64,000 nucleotides of DNA from CAYZNE01 sp964461035 (lineage in GTDB: Archaea > Nanobdellota > Nanobdellia > Woesearchaeales > CAYZNE01). This document shows positions 16,226-25,591 of this stretch, in pieces. Location of the stretch: the NCBI GenBank assembly GCA_964461035.1, contig CAYWRI010000001.1:62001-126000 (forward strand), given 5' to 3'. The position numbers were made by a program, and so were the translations under genes. Every line of letters begins with the position of its first letter. Positions within the stretch are counted from its first letter, which is position 1. Under the pieces are notes generated by a model that worked only from the letters and a program-made list of their open reading frames with translations, was not told where the DNA came from and searched no databases.

Positions 16226-18349
16226 ATGAATTATGATACATCATATTATAGAGTTATGGATTCGGATTATCTTAGTACTCACGATCCTGATTATCCTGAA
16301 CTAGAAGCGCCAATTCTAAGTCATCAATTAATAGAAGAAAATAGAGAAGATTCTGACAGAGTTACATTAACACCAAGTGAGTTGGGTATTGGAACTAATC
16401 CATTTATTCATCCATTACAGGGTGTTAATGCACGTTTGCATGATGGTGCAAGCAAAATGGAGATAAGCTTTTTTGGTCAGGGTAAAGGTAATAAAGAAAG
16501 ATTTACTCCTGAAAGTATTGATAAAGTAGAAAGAGAAGACATAAAGAATTTACTCAAGATTAATGAAGCAAAAATGAGTGTTCATGCAAGTGTTGCTGTT
16601 GAAGGTTTATCCGGATTTAATGCTAGAGAAGGATTTAGTGAAGAACAGAGAGAAGTATCAATAAGAGAAATTGAAAAAGCAATAGATTTTGCAAGAGATG
16701 CAAGTACTGGTGGAGCAATTGTTTTTCATACAGGAGAATGGCAAAGACCAATTAGTGAGCAACCATTTGGAACTTCTAAAGGTGGAATGTTCAGAGGACA
16801 TGATACTGAAGAAGACAAAGCATCATTGTATGTTGTTGATAGTAGAACAGGACAAATAAACGGTGTTAAAAAAGATCATCTGGTATATGAACCAATATAT
16901 TTGGATGTTAAATTATTTGCTAAAGATAGAGGATTTTCAAAAGATAAAAATGGAAACTATAGAGATAAGAAAGGAAAAGTTTTTTTTGAGTATCAACATA
17001 AAAAAGATGAAGCAGGAGTTAAACTCTATAAAGATACTACTGGAAAGGACATTTTTGAAGATGATTGGGTCAACAAAAAAGGTGAATTAATTTTACCCGA
17101 TCCGAATAAACCTGATGCCTGGTTTGAAAGAATACCTCTTTGGGATTCTCAGAAAACACAGTTTAAAGTAGATCCAAGAGATTTTAAATTTTATGAAAAA
17201 AAAGCAGAAATATACAAAAAAAGATATGGTATTGATTTAACTCCTGAAGAATTATTTGTAAAATCCCAATTAAGCAATAAAGTTTTACAATATAAAGGAA
17301 ATTCTTTGTATCATGGTCAGAGATATGATGATATAAAATTTAGAAGAGATAAATATGCTGAAGCACTTAAATTCTATGAAAAATTAGAGGTCAGTTTGTC
17401 TGAAAAAGAAAAATGGAAATTAACCCGAAAAAAAATGTCAGGTTATAGTTTTGATCCCCAATTTGATATGTCTCCAGAGTATGAAACAACAGTTGATTAT
17501 CTCAGGCAAAAAGTTAAAGATGAACAAGATCAAATGCGACACATTCACTCATCCAGTGCAAGTGCAGATGCTGAAGCAAAGCAGACAGAAGATCAAATTA
17601 AAAGAACAGTTAGCTTAGATAAATATGCTCTTGACAAGACCGCAGCGTCAATAGCAAGACTTGCAAGAAAAGTTTATGTTGCAAATCAAAATAAAAAAGA
17701 TCCATCTCAAAAAGATTTATATTTAGCTCCTGAAAATTGGCAAACAACAATGTTTGGAGGTCATCCTGACGAAATGATACAAATAGTTCAAAAAGCAAGA
17801 AAAAGATTTGCCGAAGAAAATAGTGATATTATTGGTGCAGAAAAAGCAAAAAAAGTTGCAAATGATGTTATTAAATCAACTATTGATGTTGGTCATTTAA
17901 ATGTATGGCGACGACATTTTAAAAGAAAAAGTGAAATGGAATCTGATGAATCATTTAATAATAGATTTGATGATTGGCTTTTAAAAGAAATAGATAAAAT
18001 GGATAAAGCAGGAGTTCTCGGGCATTTTCATCTTGCAGACAATTTTGGGTTTGATGATGAACATCTAACTCCTGGTCGAGGTAATGCTCCTATAAAAGAG
18101 TTTGTTAAAAAACTCAAGGCAAAAGGGTATGATGATTTTATAGTGGAAGCAGGTAGTTTTAATACTGTTTCAACTTTGCATGATACTTGGTCATATTTTG
18201 GAACTCCTATTTATTCACATTCTCCCAGAGGAAGTTTCAGACAAATGCATCAAGCACACTTTCCATACAAATCAACCCCCTTATACATTGCAGGAGCATA
18301 TGCGCCTAGCAATGAATTCAAAATGTGGACTGAAGTCCCACTTCATTAA
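16226..18349 (+). CDS. AP-endonuclease-2/sugar isomerase-like TIM-barrel protein with large insertion
   Basis: A 707-residue protein whose ends resemble the xylose isomerase-like (AP endonuclease 2/EndoIV) TIM barrel. The N-terminal part has SVHASVAVEG and the C-terminal part has TIDVGHLNVW, GHFHLADNFGFDDEHLTPGRGN and FIVEAGS, which supply the usual His/Asp/Glu metal ligands. Family members are about 280 residues; here roughly 350 residues of charged helical sequence are inserted (about 190-560). GTG 16217 lies inside the GGTGA ribosome binding site, so ATG 16226 is chosen. DNA repair or sugar isomerisation cannot be decided. Confidence 0.7.
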   Translation: MNYDTSYYRVMDSDYLSTHDPDYPELEAPILSHQLIEENREDSDRVTLTPSELGIGTNPFIHPLQGVNARLHDGASKMEISFFGQGKGNKERFTPESIDKVEREDIKNLLKINEAKMSVHASVAVEGLSGFNAREGFSEEQREVSIREIEKAIDFARDASTGGAIVFHTGEWQRPISEQPFGTSKGGMFRGHDTEEDKASLYVVDSRTGQINGVKKDHLVYEPIYLDVKLFAKDRGFSKDKNGNYRDKKGKVFFEYQHKKDEAGVKLYKDTTGKDIFEDDWVNKKGELILPDPNKPDAWFERIPLWDSQKTQFKVDPRDFKFYEKKAEIYKKRYGIDLTPEELFVKSQLSNKVLQYKGNSLYHGQRYDDIKFRRDKYAEALKFYEKLEVSLSEKEKWKLTRKKMSGYSFDPQFDMSPEYETTVDYLRQKVKDEQDQMRHIHSSSASADAEAKQTEDQIKRTVSLDKYALDKTAASIARLARKVYVANQNKKDPSQKDLYLAPENWQTTMFGGHPDEMIQIVQKARKRFAEENSDIIGAEKAKKVANDVIKSTIDVGHLNVWRRHFKRKSEMESDESFNNRFDDWLLKEIDKMDKAGVLGHFHLADNFGFDDEHLTPGRGNAPIKEFVKKLKAKGYDDFIVEAGSFNTVSTLHDTWSYFGTPIYSHSPRGSFRQMHQAHFPYKSTPLYIAGAYAPSNEFKMWTEVPLH

Positions 18350-18365
18350 AAGAAAAATTGAGTTT

Positions 18366-18845
18366 TTATTTACTTAAGTATTCAATAAGTGTATATACCA
18401 AACCAGAAGCCACTCCTATACAGGTCATTTTAGCTGTGTTAGGATGTTCGTGTACCCATATTCTTAAACCTGAATAACCTAATTCTTTTCCTGCTTGTAT
18501 TCTTACCTGTCCAAGATCATTATTTTGATACGTTTTTATTAACACATCTTTCAAATTGTCAATACCTTCTCTGTAAAGTGTACCAATCTGATTAACCGCT
18601 TTAAGTCTTGTAGAAACATCTGGTTTTGTCTCACCCCTTCTATCTATATCGTTTGTTCCATATTCAGATGCTGTATGTAGTAATTCTCCATTTTCATCAA
18701 AATAATCTGTATAAGATTGTTCTCCATAATCGCCATTTATACCACACCTTCCACTTTTTGAAGAAACAGTTTGAACTTCAACTCTTGCAGATAAATCTTC
18801 CATTAAATTATCAATATTTTCAAGAGCATCTTTTGAAGTTGTCAT
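18366..18845 (-). CDS. Hypothetical protein (159 aa)
   Basis: A soluble 159-residue protein with an acidic helical N-terminus and an alpha/beta C-terminus ending in a mildly hydrophobic helix (GVASGLVYTLIEYL). I recognise no family or active-site motif. A TATA-like TTTATAAA element lies on the minus strand about 25-30 bases before the start. It converges with the TIM-barrel gene. Function unknown. Confidence 0.55.
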   Translation of the reverse strand: MTTSKDALENIDNLMEDLSARVEVQTVSSKSGRCGINGDYGEQSYTDYFDENGELLHTASEYGTNDIDRRGETKPDVSTRLKAVNQIGTLYREGIDNLKDVLIKTYQNNDLGQVRIQAGKELGYSGLRIWVHEHPNTAKMTCIGVASGLVYTLIEYLSK

Positions 18846-18987
18846 ATTAACAATAAGAGTAAACTCATTTTTATAAATTTTCCCTTCATAACTACTTCAA
18901 AGTTAATAATGATTTCAATTTTCTAAGAACCAAACTAAAAACAAAACGAATGAGTGAGAATTCAGTAACAAAAGAAAATTCTTTTTT

Positions 18988-19126
18988 TTATAATCTAAAA
19001 TCAATTTTATTATTAGCATAATCACTTCGACCATTAGTAATTATATCTTTTAAAGAAGCAAAAACAACTGAATTCCCCTGTTCTGCACACATATTTGTTC
19101 GCTTTGCTAATATTACACAACAATAA
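18988..19126 (-). pseudogene. C-terminal gene fragment
   Basis: A 46-codon open stretch (CCVILAKRTNMCAEQG, VVFASLKDIITNGRSDY) reads like the conserved end of a real protein but has an in-frame stop just upstream and no start codon. Composition and sense favour a gene remnant in the decayed 18.9-20.1 kb zone. The parent family is not recognised. The remaining sequence between 18846 and 18987 shows nothing I can name. Confidence 0.4.
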
Positions 19127-19175
19127 TCGAAAAACTAAAACATTTATATGTAGATAACTATTTTAAATTTAAAAG

Positions 19176-19352
19176 ATGAAATCAAACTATTTAATTCCTA
19201 TTATTGTATTTATTGGATTAATAGTTTTATTTTTTTTCCCAGAACCAGAAACAAATTTTTTGGCATATGTTGGAACTACTTTATTTTTTATAGCCTTGAT
19301 AGTATTTTTAATAGTTTGGCAAAAAAGAAAGAATAAGACTTCTAAACAATAG
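19176..19352 (+). CDS. Small two-helix membrane protein (58 aa)
   Basis: A 58-residue protein with two membrane helices (about residues 5-21 and 29-48) and a basic C-terminus (QKRKNKTSKQ). A TATA-like TTTATATG near 19143-19150 is centred about 28 bases before the ATG, suggesting leaderless expression. Function unknown. Confidence 0.55.
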   Translation: MKSNYLIPIIVFIGLIVLFFFPEPETNFLAYVGTTLFFIALIVFLIVWQKRKNKTSKQ

Positions 19353-19570
19353 ACTAATTAATAAAAACGAATAATTATGTTAGGGTGTAAACTTTCAATA
19401 CTTTCTCTATATTAATCATCTAGAATTTTGCTAAAAGATGTGGCTGTTTCACCCATATGTTCTAAAACGATTTTTAGTGATGCCTGTATATGGACTGCAA
19501 GCAATATTCCAATAGAATCCCCCACACTTAATGTAACATAAACAACTACTTCTTCAATGCATCGATGAGT

Positions 19571-20093
19571 TTATAGAAGTATTTCCGTTATGTCTTTCTT
19601 TTTAACTTCAGAAGTATTGTCTGCAGGATAACCAACAGTAATCACATAAGGTACTATAATTATCAGGTAAATTAAAAATTTCTTTTAATTTAGGTTTATT
19701 AACTCAGCTCACATAACAAGTTCCTAAACTTAAATATGCGGCTCTTAGAACTATATGTTCTGTTGACATCGCCAAATCCCTAATTGCTCTCATTTCAAAA
19801 GGATCATCAATACCTTTTTTATATTCAGATAGAGGATATACGCTCGGATCACCACAACAAAGAATAAACGCCGGAGCATTATAAAAAAAACCTTGTGAAA
19901 ATATTTTATTTAATTTCAAAACTTCTTTTTCTTTAGAACTCGTAATTATTTTATATCGTCATGGTTACGCATTATTTCCCGAAGGAGCTTGTCTTGCTGT
20001 ACCTATAAGCTCCATTAAAAGATTCATGGGAACTGGTTTATCTAGATACTTTCTTACACTTCTTCTATTTTTGATAGCATCATTCAATTCCAT
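19571..20093 (-). pseudogene. Nitroreductase-family pseudogene
   Basis: The frame begins MELNDAIKNRRSVRKYLDKP and continues RQAPSGNNA, both hallmarks of FMN-dependent nitroreductases. It is broken by TAA at 19965-19967 and TGA at 19959-19961, where relatives have Gln-Pro-Trp, by TGA at 19704-19706 (SWVNKP position), and by a frameshift near 19650 before VPYVITVGYPAD. After the final stop at 19571, a further 50 open codons in the same frame reach 19412 and may be another remnant. All nonsense changes fit C-to-T or G-to-A transitions. Confidence 0.85.
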
Positions 20094-20228
20094 AATTTAA
20101 GGAAAAACATTTTCACATATAACTTTGTTGAATGCTTTCGGCTTAGTGGTCTTCGACCAAGTAATTATCTGTGAAATGGGGGAATATTTCTAGAAACATT
20201 TATATATAAAATAACTTGATATTGTTCT

Positions 20229-21032
20229 ATGTTAAACTTATTTTTAATTAAATTATTTGTTGCAGTTGGAGTTGTTGTCGGACTATCAATTATTGCAGAA
20301 CATGTGAGTCCAAAAGTTGCAGGAATTTTATTGGGATATCCTACCGGTTCAGCAATAACATTATTCTTTTTCGGATTAGAACTAAGTCCTCAATTTGCAG
20401 CAAACAGTGCCGTCTATAATATGATGGGATTAGTTGCAATGCAATCTTTCATATATTTTTACTATAAAACATCATCGTATTTCAAAAAATTCAACATATT
20501 ATTATCTTCTGTCATTTCAATAATTGGATATTTTATAGTAATATGGTTACTTCATTTCATTAAGTTAAACAAATTTATTGCAGTAATCATTCCAATCCTC
20601 TCCATGATATTATTCATATATCTCTTTAAAGAAATAAAAAATGTAAAAATAAAAAATAAAATAAAATTAAACTATGTTGTTTTATTTATTAGAGCATTAT
20701 TTGCAGCAGTGATTATACTGATAGTGATTGGTTCTGCCAAATTAGTTGGATCAACTTGGGCAGGATTATTTTCTGCATTTCCTACAACACTTTTTCCATT
20801 AATATTAATAGTACACTTTACTTATGACACTAAACACGTTCATACAATCATAAAAAATGTTCCAATAGGAATAGGATCATTAATTTTCTATTCTTTAACA
20901 ATATCTATTGTCTATCCATTACTAGGAATTTATATTGGAACTATAATTTCATTTATTGTTGCAACTGCATACATGTTTATATTCAAATTTGTTCAAAACA
21001 GATTTAAAAAGAATGTTCCTCTTTCTTCTTAA
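20229..21032 (+). CDS. Polytopic membrane protein, GlpM/DUF3147-like
   Basis: A 267-residue protein with about eight membrane helices. The N-terminal block LSIIAEHVSPKVAGILLGYPTGSAI and a second similar block (AKLVGSTWAGLFSAFPTTLFPL) suggest an internally duplicated four-helix unit like GlpM/DUF3147 proteins. The substrate or role is unknown. TATATATAAA at 20201-20210 lies about 25 bases before the ATG, consistent with leaderless expression. Confidence 0.6.
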   Translation: MLNLFLIKLFVAVGVVVGLSIIAEHVSPKVAGILLGYPTGSAITLFFFGLELSPQFAANSAVYNMMGLVAMQSFIYFYYKTSSYFKKFNILLSSVISIIGYFIVIWLLHFIKLNKFIAVIIPILSMILFIYLFKEIKNVKIKNKIKLNYVVLFIRALFAAVIILIVIGSAKLVGSTWAGLFSAFPTTLFPLILIVHFTYDTKHVHTIIKNVPIGIGSLIFYSLTISIVYPLLGIYIGTIISFIVATAYMFIFKFVQNRFKKNVPLSS

Positions 21033-21072
21033 ACTAAAATGTTGTGCTTAATCGAGAATGAATTCTAAAAAA
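21031..21072 (+). repeat. 42-bp direct repeat, left copy
   Basis: AAACTAAAATGTTGTGCT followed by a further 24 matching bases; differs from the right copy (22709-22750) at four positions. The two copies bracket the PHP-glycosyltransferase gene pair. A shorter related piece (AAACTAAAATG) occurs near 42128. Confidence 0.7.
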
Positions 21073-21103
21073 GGATTTATAATAAAAAGGGTTGAAGCTA
21101 AAC

Positions 21104-21952
21104 TTATGCTCTTGACTTCTCAAAATGATTGGGTAACATTATTGGTACACAAAACGTTGCTAATAAATGAAAAGAACTTACATATTTTTTAACATTCTCA
21201 TAATTTCCTGCAAATATGTTTCTTCGTATTGAATCAACAATTTCACTGGGTGTTTGACCTTCAACAGGTGAAATTATTCTTGATGTTCCCATATATTGTA
21301 AATATCTTTTTGTTCTTGCGTGTAAATCTGTATCTGCAATTAGGGGCACATTATATCCTTGTTTTTTCAATGAATTAGATAACTTTTCTACTCTTTTATT
21401 AACATCATGATATTTTATGTTAAATCCGACAGCATTTAATCCATATTTTAATACTTGTCTCATCCACGGAATACAATAGCTATTCCATTCTAAAGTGACC
21501 TGTCCAGAATATTCTTTACATATTTTTTCTAATTCTAATGTTAATTCATCTGAAATATGCCCTGCCGTTTTTGTTTTTCCATTATCAATAAACGGATGAT
21601 CTAATAAGATTAATGCCTCATTTGATAATCCTTCATCAATAATTCTTCTTATTTCTGTATTTGGACTGGCTGAATCCATTGAATAACCAATTGTTAATAT
21701 GTGAAGATTTTCTCGCGTATTATATTCTCGAGCATTTAACAAATACTTTCCATTAGGTAATATTATTCCAGATTTATCAGTTACCGCAGTTGGATAAGCT
21801 TTTTTTGCTTCTTCTACAATAAATGGAAATAAAGAATCATTTAAGGATTCCATTGCAAGAATATCTAATCCTTGATTGTCCATAGCTTGCACTACATCAG
21901 TTATAGTATTTTTTCCTAAAAATGGATGAACCTGCAATTCTATATTTGTCAT
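21104..21952 (-). CDS. PHP-domain-like phosphoesterase
   Basis: A 282-residue protein with the features of a PHP metal-dependent phosphoesterase: QVHPF near the start, a central DHPF, and LIADTDLHAR in the C-terminal third, which supply His/Asp metal ligands. It lies one base after the glycosyltransferase gene on the same strand, so the two are surely co-transcribed. A substrate linked to glycan metabolism is a reasonable guess from that pairing, not a demonstrated fact. Confidence 0.7.
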   Translation of the reverse strand: MTNIELQVHPFLGKNTITDVVQAMDNQGLDILAMESLNDSLFPFIVEEAKKAYPTAVTDKSGIILPNGKYLLNAREYNTRENLHILTIGYSMDSASPNTEIRRIIDEGLSNEALILLDHPFIDNGKTKTAGHISDELTLELEKICKEYSGQVTLEWNSYCIPWMRQVLKYGLNAVGFNIKYHDVNKRVEKLSNSLKKQGYNVPLIADTDLHARTKRYLQYMGTSRIISPVEGQTPSEIVDSIRRNIFAGNYENVKKYVSSFHLLATFCVPIMLPNHFEKSRA

Positions 21953-21953
21953 T

Positions 21954-22619
21954 TTAATCTCTCACAGATTTCCAATTCATTTTCAATCCGTAATATCCTA
22001 ACATTCCTAATAGTGTTGTTTTAAGATAACCTTCTTTTTGATATCTTCGTGGAGATGTTTCTACAAATGAGTCTTTATCAAAGAATAATTTTCCAGATTG
22101 ATTTAACTTTCTTTGAAAAAATAATTCATCACCTAATTCAATTACATCTGACCAACCATCAGTCTTATCATAAATTTCTCTTGAACAAAAAACATAAGGT
22201 GTGTATAGTGGTGCAATGAACCTTGCCCAGTTATTCAATATTGATGTTTGAATTTTTGCAGCAAATATATCTTCCGGGGCTCGTATTATACATCGCCCTC
22301 CAACAAAACCCTCAGTCATGTATTTTACAGCATTTTTAATTCCATTAACACTTAATGAAGAATCTCCATCGAGAAATGCAAGATATTCGCTATCTGAATT
22401 GTTTGCTCCATAATTTCTTACTGAACCACGATTATGTGAATCTGAAAATTGTAAAACCTTATCTGCTTCTGAGCAAAAAGTCAGAGTAGAATCTGTACTT
22501 CCATTATTAACAATAATAATTTCAAGATCCTTGAACGATTGGGATTTTAATGAAGCTATCGCTTTTGCTATATTTTTCTCTTCATTAAATGTGGGTATAA
22601 TTACACTTACTCGGGGCAT
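21954..22619 (-). CDS. Family 2 glycosyltransferase
   Basis: A 221-residue GT-A fold enzyme that transfers sugar from a nucleotide-sugar donor. It shows VSVIIPTFNEEKNIAKAI at the start, NNGSTDST, and the metal-binding DGDSS near residue 80. The C-terminal part is weakly hydrophobic and may sit at the membrane. The acceptor is unknown. It is the first gene of the operon with the PHP protein. Together they are enclosed by 42-bp direct repeats. Confidence 0.85.
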   Translation of the reverse strand: MPRVSVIIPTFNEEKNIAKAIASLKSQSFKDLEIIIVNNGSTDSTLTFCSEADKVLQFSDSHNRGSVRNYGANNSDSEYLAFLDGDSSLSVNGIKNAVKYMTEGFVGGRCIIRAPEDIFAAKIQTSILNNWARFIAPLYTPYVFCSREIYDKTDGWSDVIELGDELFFQRKLNQSGKLFFDKDSFVETSPRRYQKEGYLKTTLLGMLGYYGLKMNWKSVRD

Positions 22620-22708
22620 ATTTCACAGTAAATAGTTAGAATTTATAAACATTTTTATTTCATACCACTATAAAGTAATTAATGAATTCTTTAGTTCCGA
22701 ACTTTTTC

Positions 22709-22750
22709 AAACTAAAATGTTGTGCTCAATCAAGAATGAGTCCTAAAAAA
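22709..22750 (+). repeat. 42-bp direct repeat, right copy
   Basis: Right-hand partner of 21031-21072, matching at 38 of 42 positions in the same orientation. It lies between the divergent glycosyltransferase and MFS transporter genes. Confidence 0.7.
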
Positions 22751-22820
22751 ATAGAAAGGAGAAAATTCTTTATTACATAATAAAATAATTTATATACTAA
22801 ATAGTCCCTTTTGACTATTA

Positions 22821-24011
22821 ATGTATGTCAAAGATAATGTTTGGAAATTTGGAATATATTCATTTATTGATCATATTAGATTAATTTGGATGATTACTAC
22901 TTTGTATCTTTTATGGTTGAGTTTTTCATTTACAAATATTGGAATCCATGAAACAATTTTTGCATTAGTTATTGTTCTTTTTGAACTACCTGCGGGTGCA
23001 TTAGCTGATTTAATTGGTAAGAAAAAAGTAATTATTATTTCATGTGTTTTGAACGCTATTGGTTTTACAGCAATTGGTTTAATGAATCTGCCAACACAAT
23101 ATTATATGATTGCACTAATTATGGGTATTGCTTTCTCATTTGTATCTGGTGCAGATGTTGCTTTATTATATGATTCTGTCAAAAAGATAAATCGAACAAA
23201 AGATTATAAAAAAATTAGGGGAAAAATCAACACGTTTAATCAAGTTGCTTCAGTAATTGGAGTTTTTTTAGGACCTTTTTTATATACAATTAATCCGCGA
23301 TTAGGATTTTTGGTCACAGGAATCGTATATCTTTTTGCAGCAATGGTCATGAGTACAACTGTAGAACCATATAAAACACACGAGAAAGCAACTTTCAAAA
23401 CACACTGGAAAAAAACAATAACTGGATTTAAATTTGCTACAAAACATAAAAGAATCATGTGGTTAATTGCTTTTTTCTTTTTATCAACTATTGGAATAGA
23501 ATTTTTCTTTGATTTTTGGCAACAACCACTTTTAGTAAATAATGGATTCAATGTTAAATTTTTTGGAATTATATTTGCATTCATGATGGGAATCAGAGCA
23601 TTAATTTCCTGGTTCACATATAAAATAGAAAATAAACTTAAAGAAACTGGCTCTTTACTGTTAATTTTATTATCTCAAGTAATTATTTTTATTGTATTTG
23701 GACTAAATAATCCAATCACTTTACTAATTTCTTTTGGAGCTTTTTATGCAGTTATGGCATTTCAAGAAATAATCTTTGAAGATTATGTTAATAGCCACAT
23801 ATCTTCATCAAATAGGGCAACCGTTTTATCTGTAAAAAGTTTGATTTATAATTTAGTTGCTGCAGGATTATATGTTTCTTTAGGTATTTTCATGGACTTA
23901 TACTCAATTAATAAAGTATTAATTGGGGTGTCCGTATTTATTTTAATCGGGACAATAATATTATTCAGTTTTAAGAATGGATCAATAAAAAATAACTCTT
24001 CAATAACTTAA
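22821..24011 (+). CDS. MFS transporter
   Basis: A 396-residue protein with about twelve membrane helices. The loop after helix 2 reads GALADLIGKKKVI, the MFS signature, and the two halves are typical in length. It probably exports or imports a small molecule, but nothing indicates which. TTTATATAC at 22789-22797 lies about 28 bases before the ATG (leaderless type). Confidence 0.85.
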   Translation: MYVKDNVWKFGIYSFIDHIRLIWMITTLYLLWLSFSFTNIGIHETIFALVIVLFELPAGALADLIGKKKVIIISCVLNAIGFTAIGLMNLPTQYYMIALIMGIAFSFVSGADVALLYDSVKKINRTKDYKKIRGKINTFNQVASVIGVFLGPFLYTINPRLGFLVTGIVYLFAAMVMSTTVEPYKTHEKATFKTHWKKTITGFKFATKHKRIMWLIAFFFLSTIGIEFFFDFWQQPLLVNNGFNVKFFGIIFAFMMGIRALISWFTYKIENKLKETGSLLLILLSQVIIFIVFGLNNPITLLISFGAFYAVMAFQEIIFEDYVNSHISSSNRATVLSVKSLIYNLVAAGLYVSLGIFMDLYSINKVLIGVSVFILIGTIILFSFKNGSIKNNSSIT

Positions 24012-24187
24012 CGAGAATTTCACAATTAATGCCCTTTCTTGATTAATCCAGATATTAGTTTCAATTTTTTGAAATACTTAATTTTTAAAAAGAGGCAAAA
24101 CTTTATAAAATATATATGTATTTCTTTAAACAAAGAGGTGACTAGTTAATCGCTTCAAGATTTCTTGGGGATTTAGGAGGAGTAAAA

Positions 24188-24562
24188 ATGAATAGAAAAC
24201 TTTCACCAGAACAAAAACAATATCTTCACGAAAGAGGATTTGAAATCATTGAAGGACAACCACGTGAAGATGAACCTTTTCCTTATGTTACTTTAGACAA
24301 ATTTGACGCAGAGTTTAAAAAACCAGATATATCCTATAATAAAACAAGTTCGTTCTCATGTGAAATAACAATAGGTAGTGTGCTTCACCCTTTAAATGAG
24401 CATGAAGATGAATTAGTTGAAATAATTGAAAGTGCAGTTGGAAGCGATATGATCTTGGATGGAAAACTTTTTTATACTATGCCTGGTAATCCTATCAAAG
24501 TTTATGTAATTAATTCTTCGTGGAATACTACTGCTCAAAAACTGGCTGCAAAATATAAGTAA
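24188..24562 (+). CDS. Hypothetical protein (124 aa) with a strong Shine-Dalgarno site
   Basis: A soluble 124-residue protein with no recognised domain. The ribosome binding site TTAGGAGGAG is far stronger than the GGTGA type seen elsewhere in this window. The 5' leader from about 24130 also holds GAGGTGA, so expression may involve a leader longer than usual here. Function unknown. Confidence 0.6.
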   Translation: MNRKLSPEQKQYLHERGFEIIEGQPREDEPFPYVTLDKFDAEFKKPDISYNKTSSFSCEITIGSVLHPLNEHEDELVEIIESAVGSDMILDGKLFYTMPGNPIKVYVINSSWNTTAQKLAAKYK

Positions 24563-24726
24563 AACTTTTACTCAGGTTATTCTTTCATTTTACATATTAT
24601 ATTCACTCATTTGATGATTGCTAAACCACAGATTGAAGAATTAAAGCAATATTTCTATCATTTAGAACATAAATATTAATTAACTTTTTAAATGATGGAA
24701 TTAAAAGTTTAGAAAAGGGGTGAGTA

Positions 24727-25533
24727 ATGGATTTTGAAATAAAAAAGAACCCTCTGCTTAAAAAAAAGGAAAAAGAGTATGAGCAGAGAGAAGTGGATAT
24801 AGCATTACATTTTTCTAAAGAGATGTTAAATGAATTTAAAGGTTTCATCAAATCCATTGTTCTATTTGGCAGTACTGCTAGAAGAAATAAGAAAAAAGGA
24901 GATATTGACATTCTTGTTATTATAGATGATATATCTATTGAATTTAATAAAGCAATCGTTCAAGGTTATAGAATATTAACTGAAAAAATAGTTGATAAAA
25001 CATCTCACGAATTACATATAACTTCAATGCGTTTAACTAATTATTGGGAATATGTTAGAGCAGGAGATCCAATAGCAGTAAATATTTTAAGAGAAGGAAT
25101 TGCAATAATGGATACGGGGATTTTCAATCCTATGAAAGTTCTTCTTTATCAAGGCCGAATAAAACCAAGTCAAGAGTCAATTTTAAATTATATTTCTCGT
25201 TCAGAATTTCAATTTGATAGTGCTAAACGTCATATTTTAGCTGCTTGTATTGATTTATATTGGGGGGTTGTAGATGCTGCAGAATCTGCTTTAATGAAAG
25301 TTAATGATATACCTCCAGGACCTGCGCACATTCATCATTTATTTGAAAAAAGATTTGTTAATACTGGAAAATTATCTAGAAAGTATAGTATTGTTCTACA
25401 AGAATTATATCATCTAAATAAGAGCATAACTCATCACGAAGTTACATTTATCAGTGGAGAACAATTCGATAAATATAAAATAATGGCTGAAGACTTTATT
25501 TTCCAAATGCAAAAGATTGTCAATCAAGATTAA
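24727..25533 (+). CDS. Nucleotidyltransferase-HEPN fusion protein
   Basis: A 268-residue protein joining an MNT-type nucleotidyltransferase domain (VLFGSTARRNKKKGDIDILV, with the GS and DxD motifs, residues 35-130) to a C-terminal all-helical HEPN domain (about 150-265). In two-gene MNT-HEPN toxin-antitoxin systems the nucleotidyltransferase AMPylates the HEPN RNase; here both are fused. The canonical HEPN Rx4-6H motif is not obvious, so an RNase toxin activity is uncertain. The ribosome binding site GGGGTGA is clear. Confidence 0.75.
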   Translation: MDFEIKKNPLLKKKEKEYEQREVDIALHFSKEMLNEFKGFIKSIVLFGSTARRNKKKGDIDILVIIDDISIEFNKAIVQGYRILTEKIVDKTSHELHITSMRLTNYWEYVRAGDPIAVNILREGIAIMDTGIFNPMKVLLYQGRIKPSQESILNYISRSEFQFDSAKRHILAACIDLYWGVVDAAESALMKVNDIPPGPAHIHHLFEKRFVNTGKLSRKYSIVLQELYHLNKSITHHEVTFISGEQFDKYKIMAEDFIFQMQKIVNQD

Positions 25534-25591
25534 TTCTTTGAATACCTTAAACAAACAAAAATTAATAAATGATGAAGCTTCTTTTTAGGTA

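Noticed and set aside
19571..20093. Stop-codon recoding (TGA as Trp, TAA as Gln) to rescue the nitroreductase
   Set aside because: A frameshift is also present, and other genes here use TAA, TGA and TAG as normal terminators.
24614..24679. 21-residue open frame before the nucleotidyltransferase-HEPN gene
   Set aside because: Too short, with no clear ribosome binding site or well-placed TATA box.
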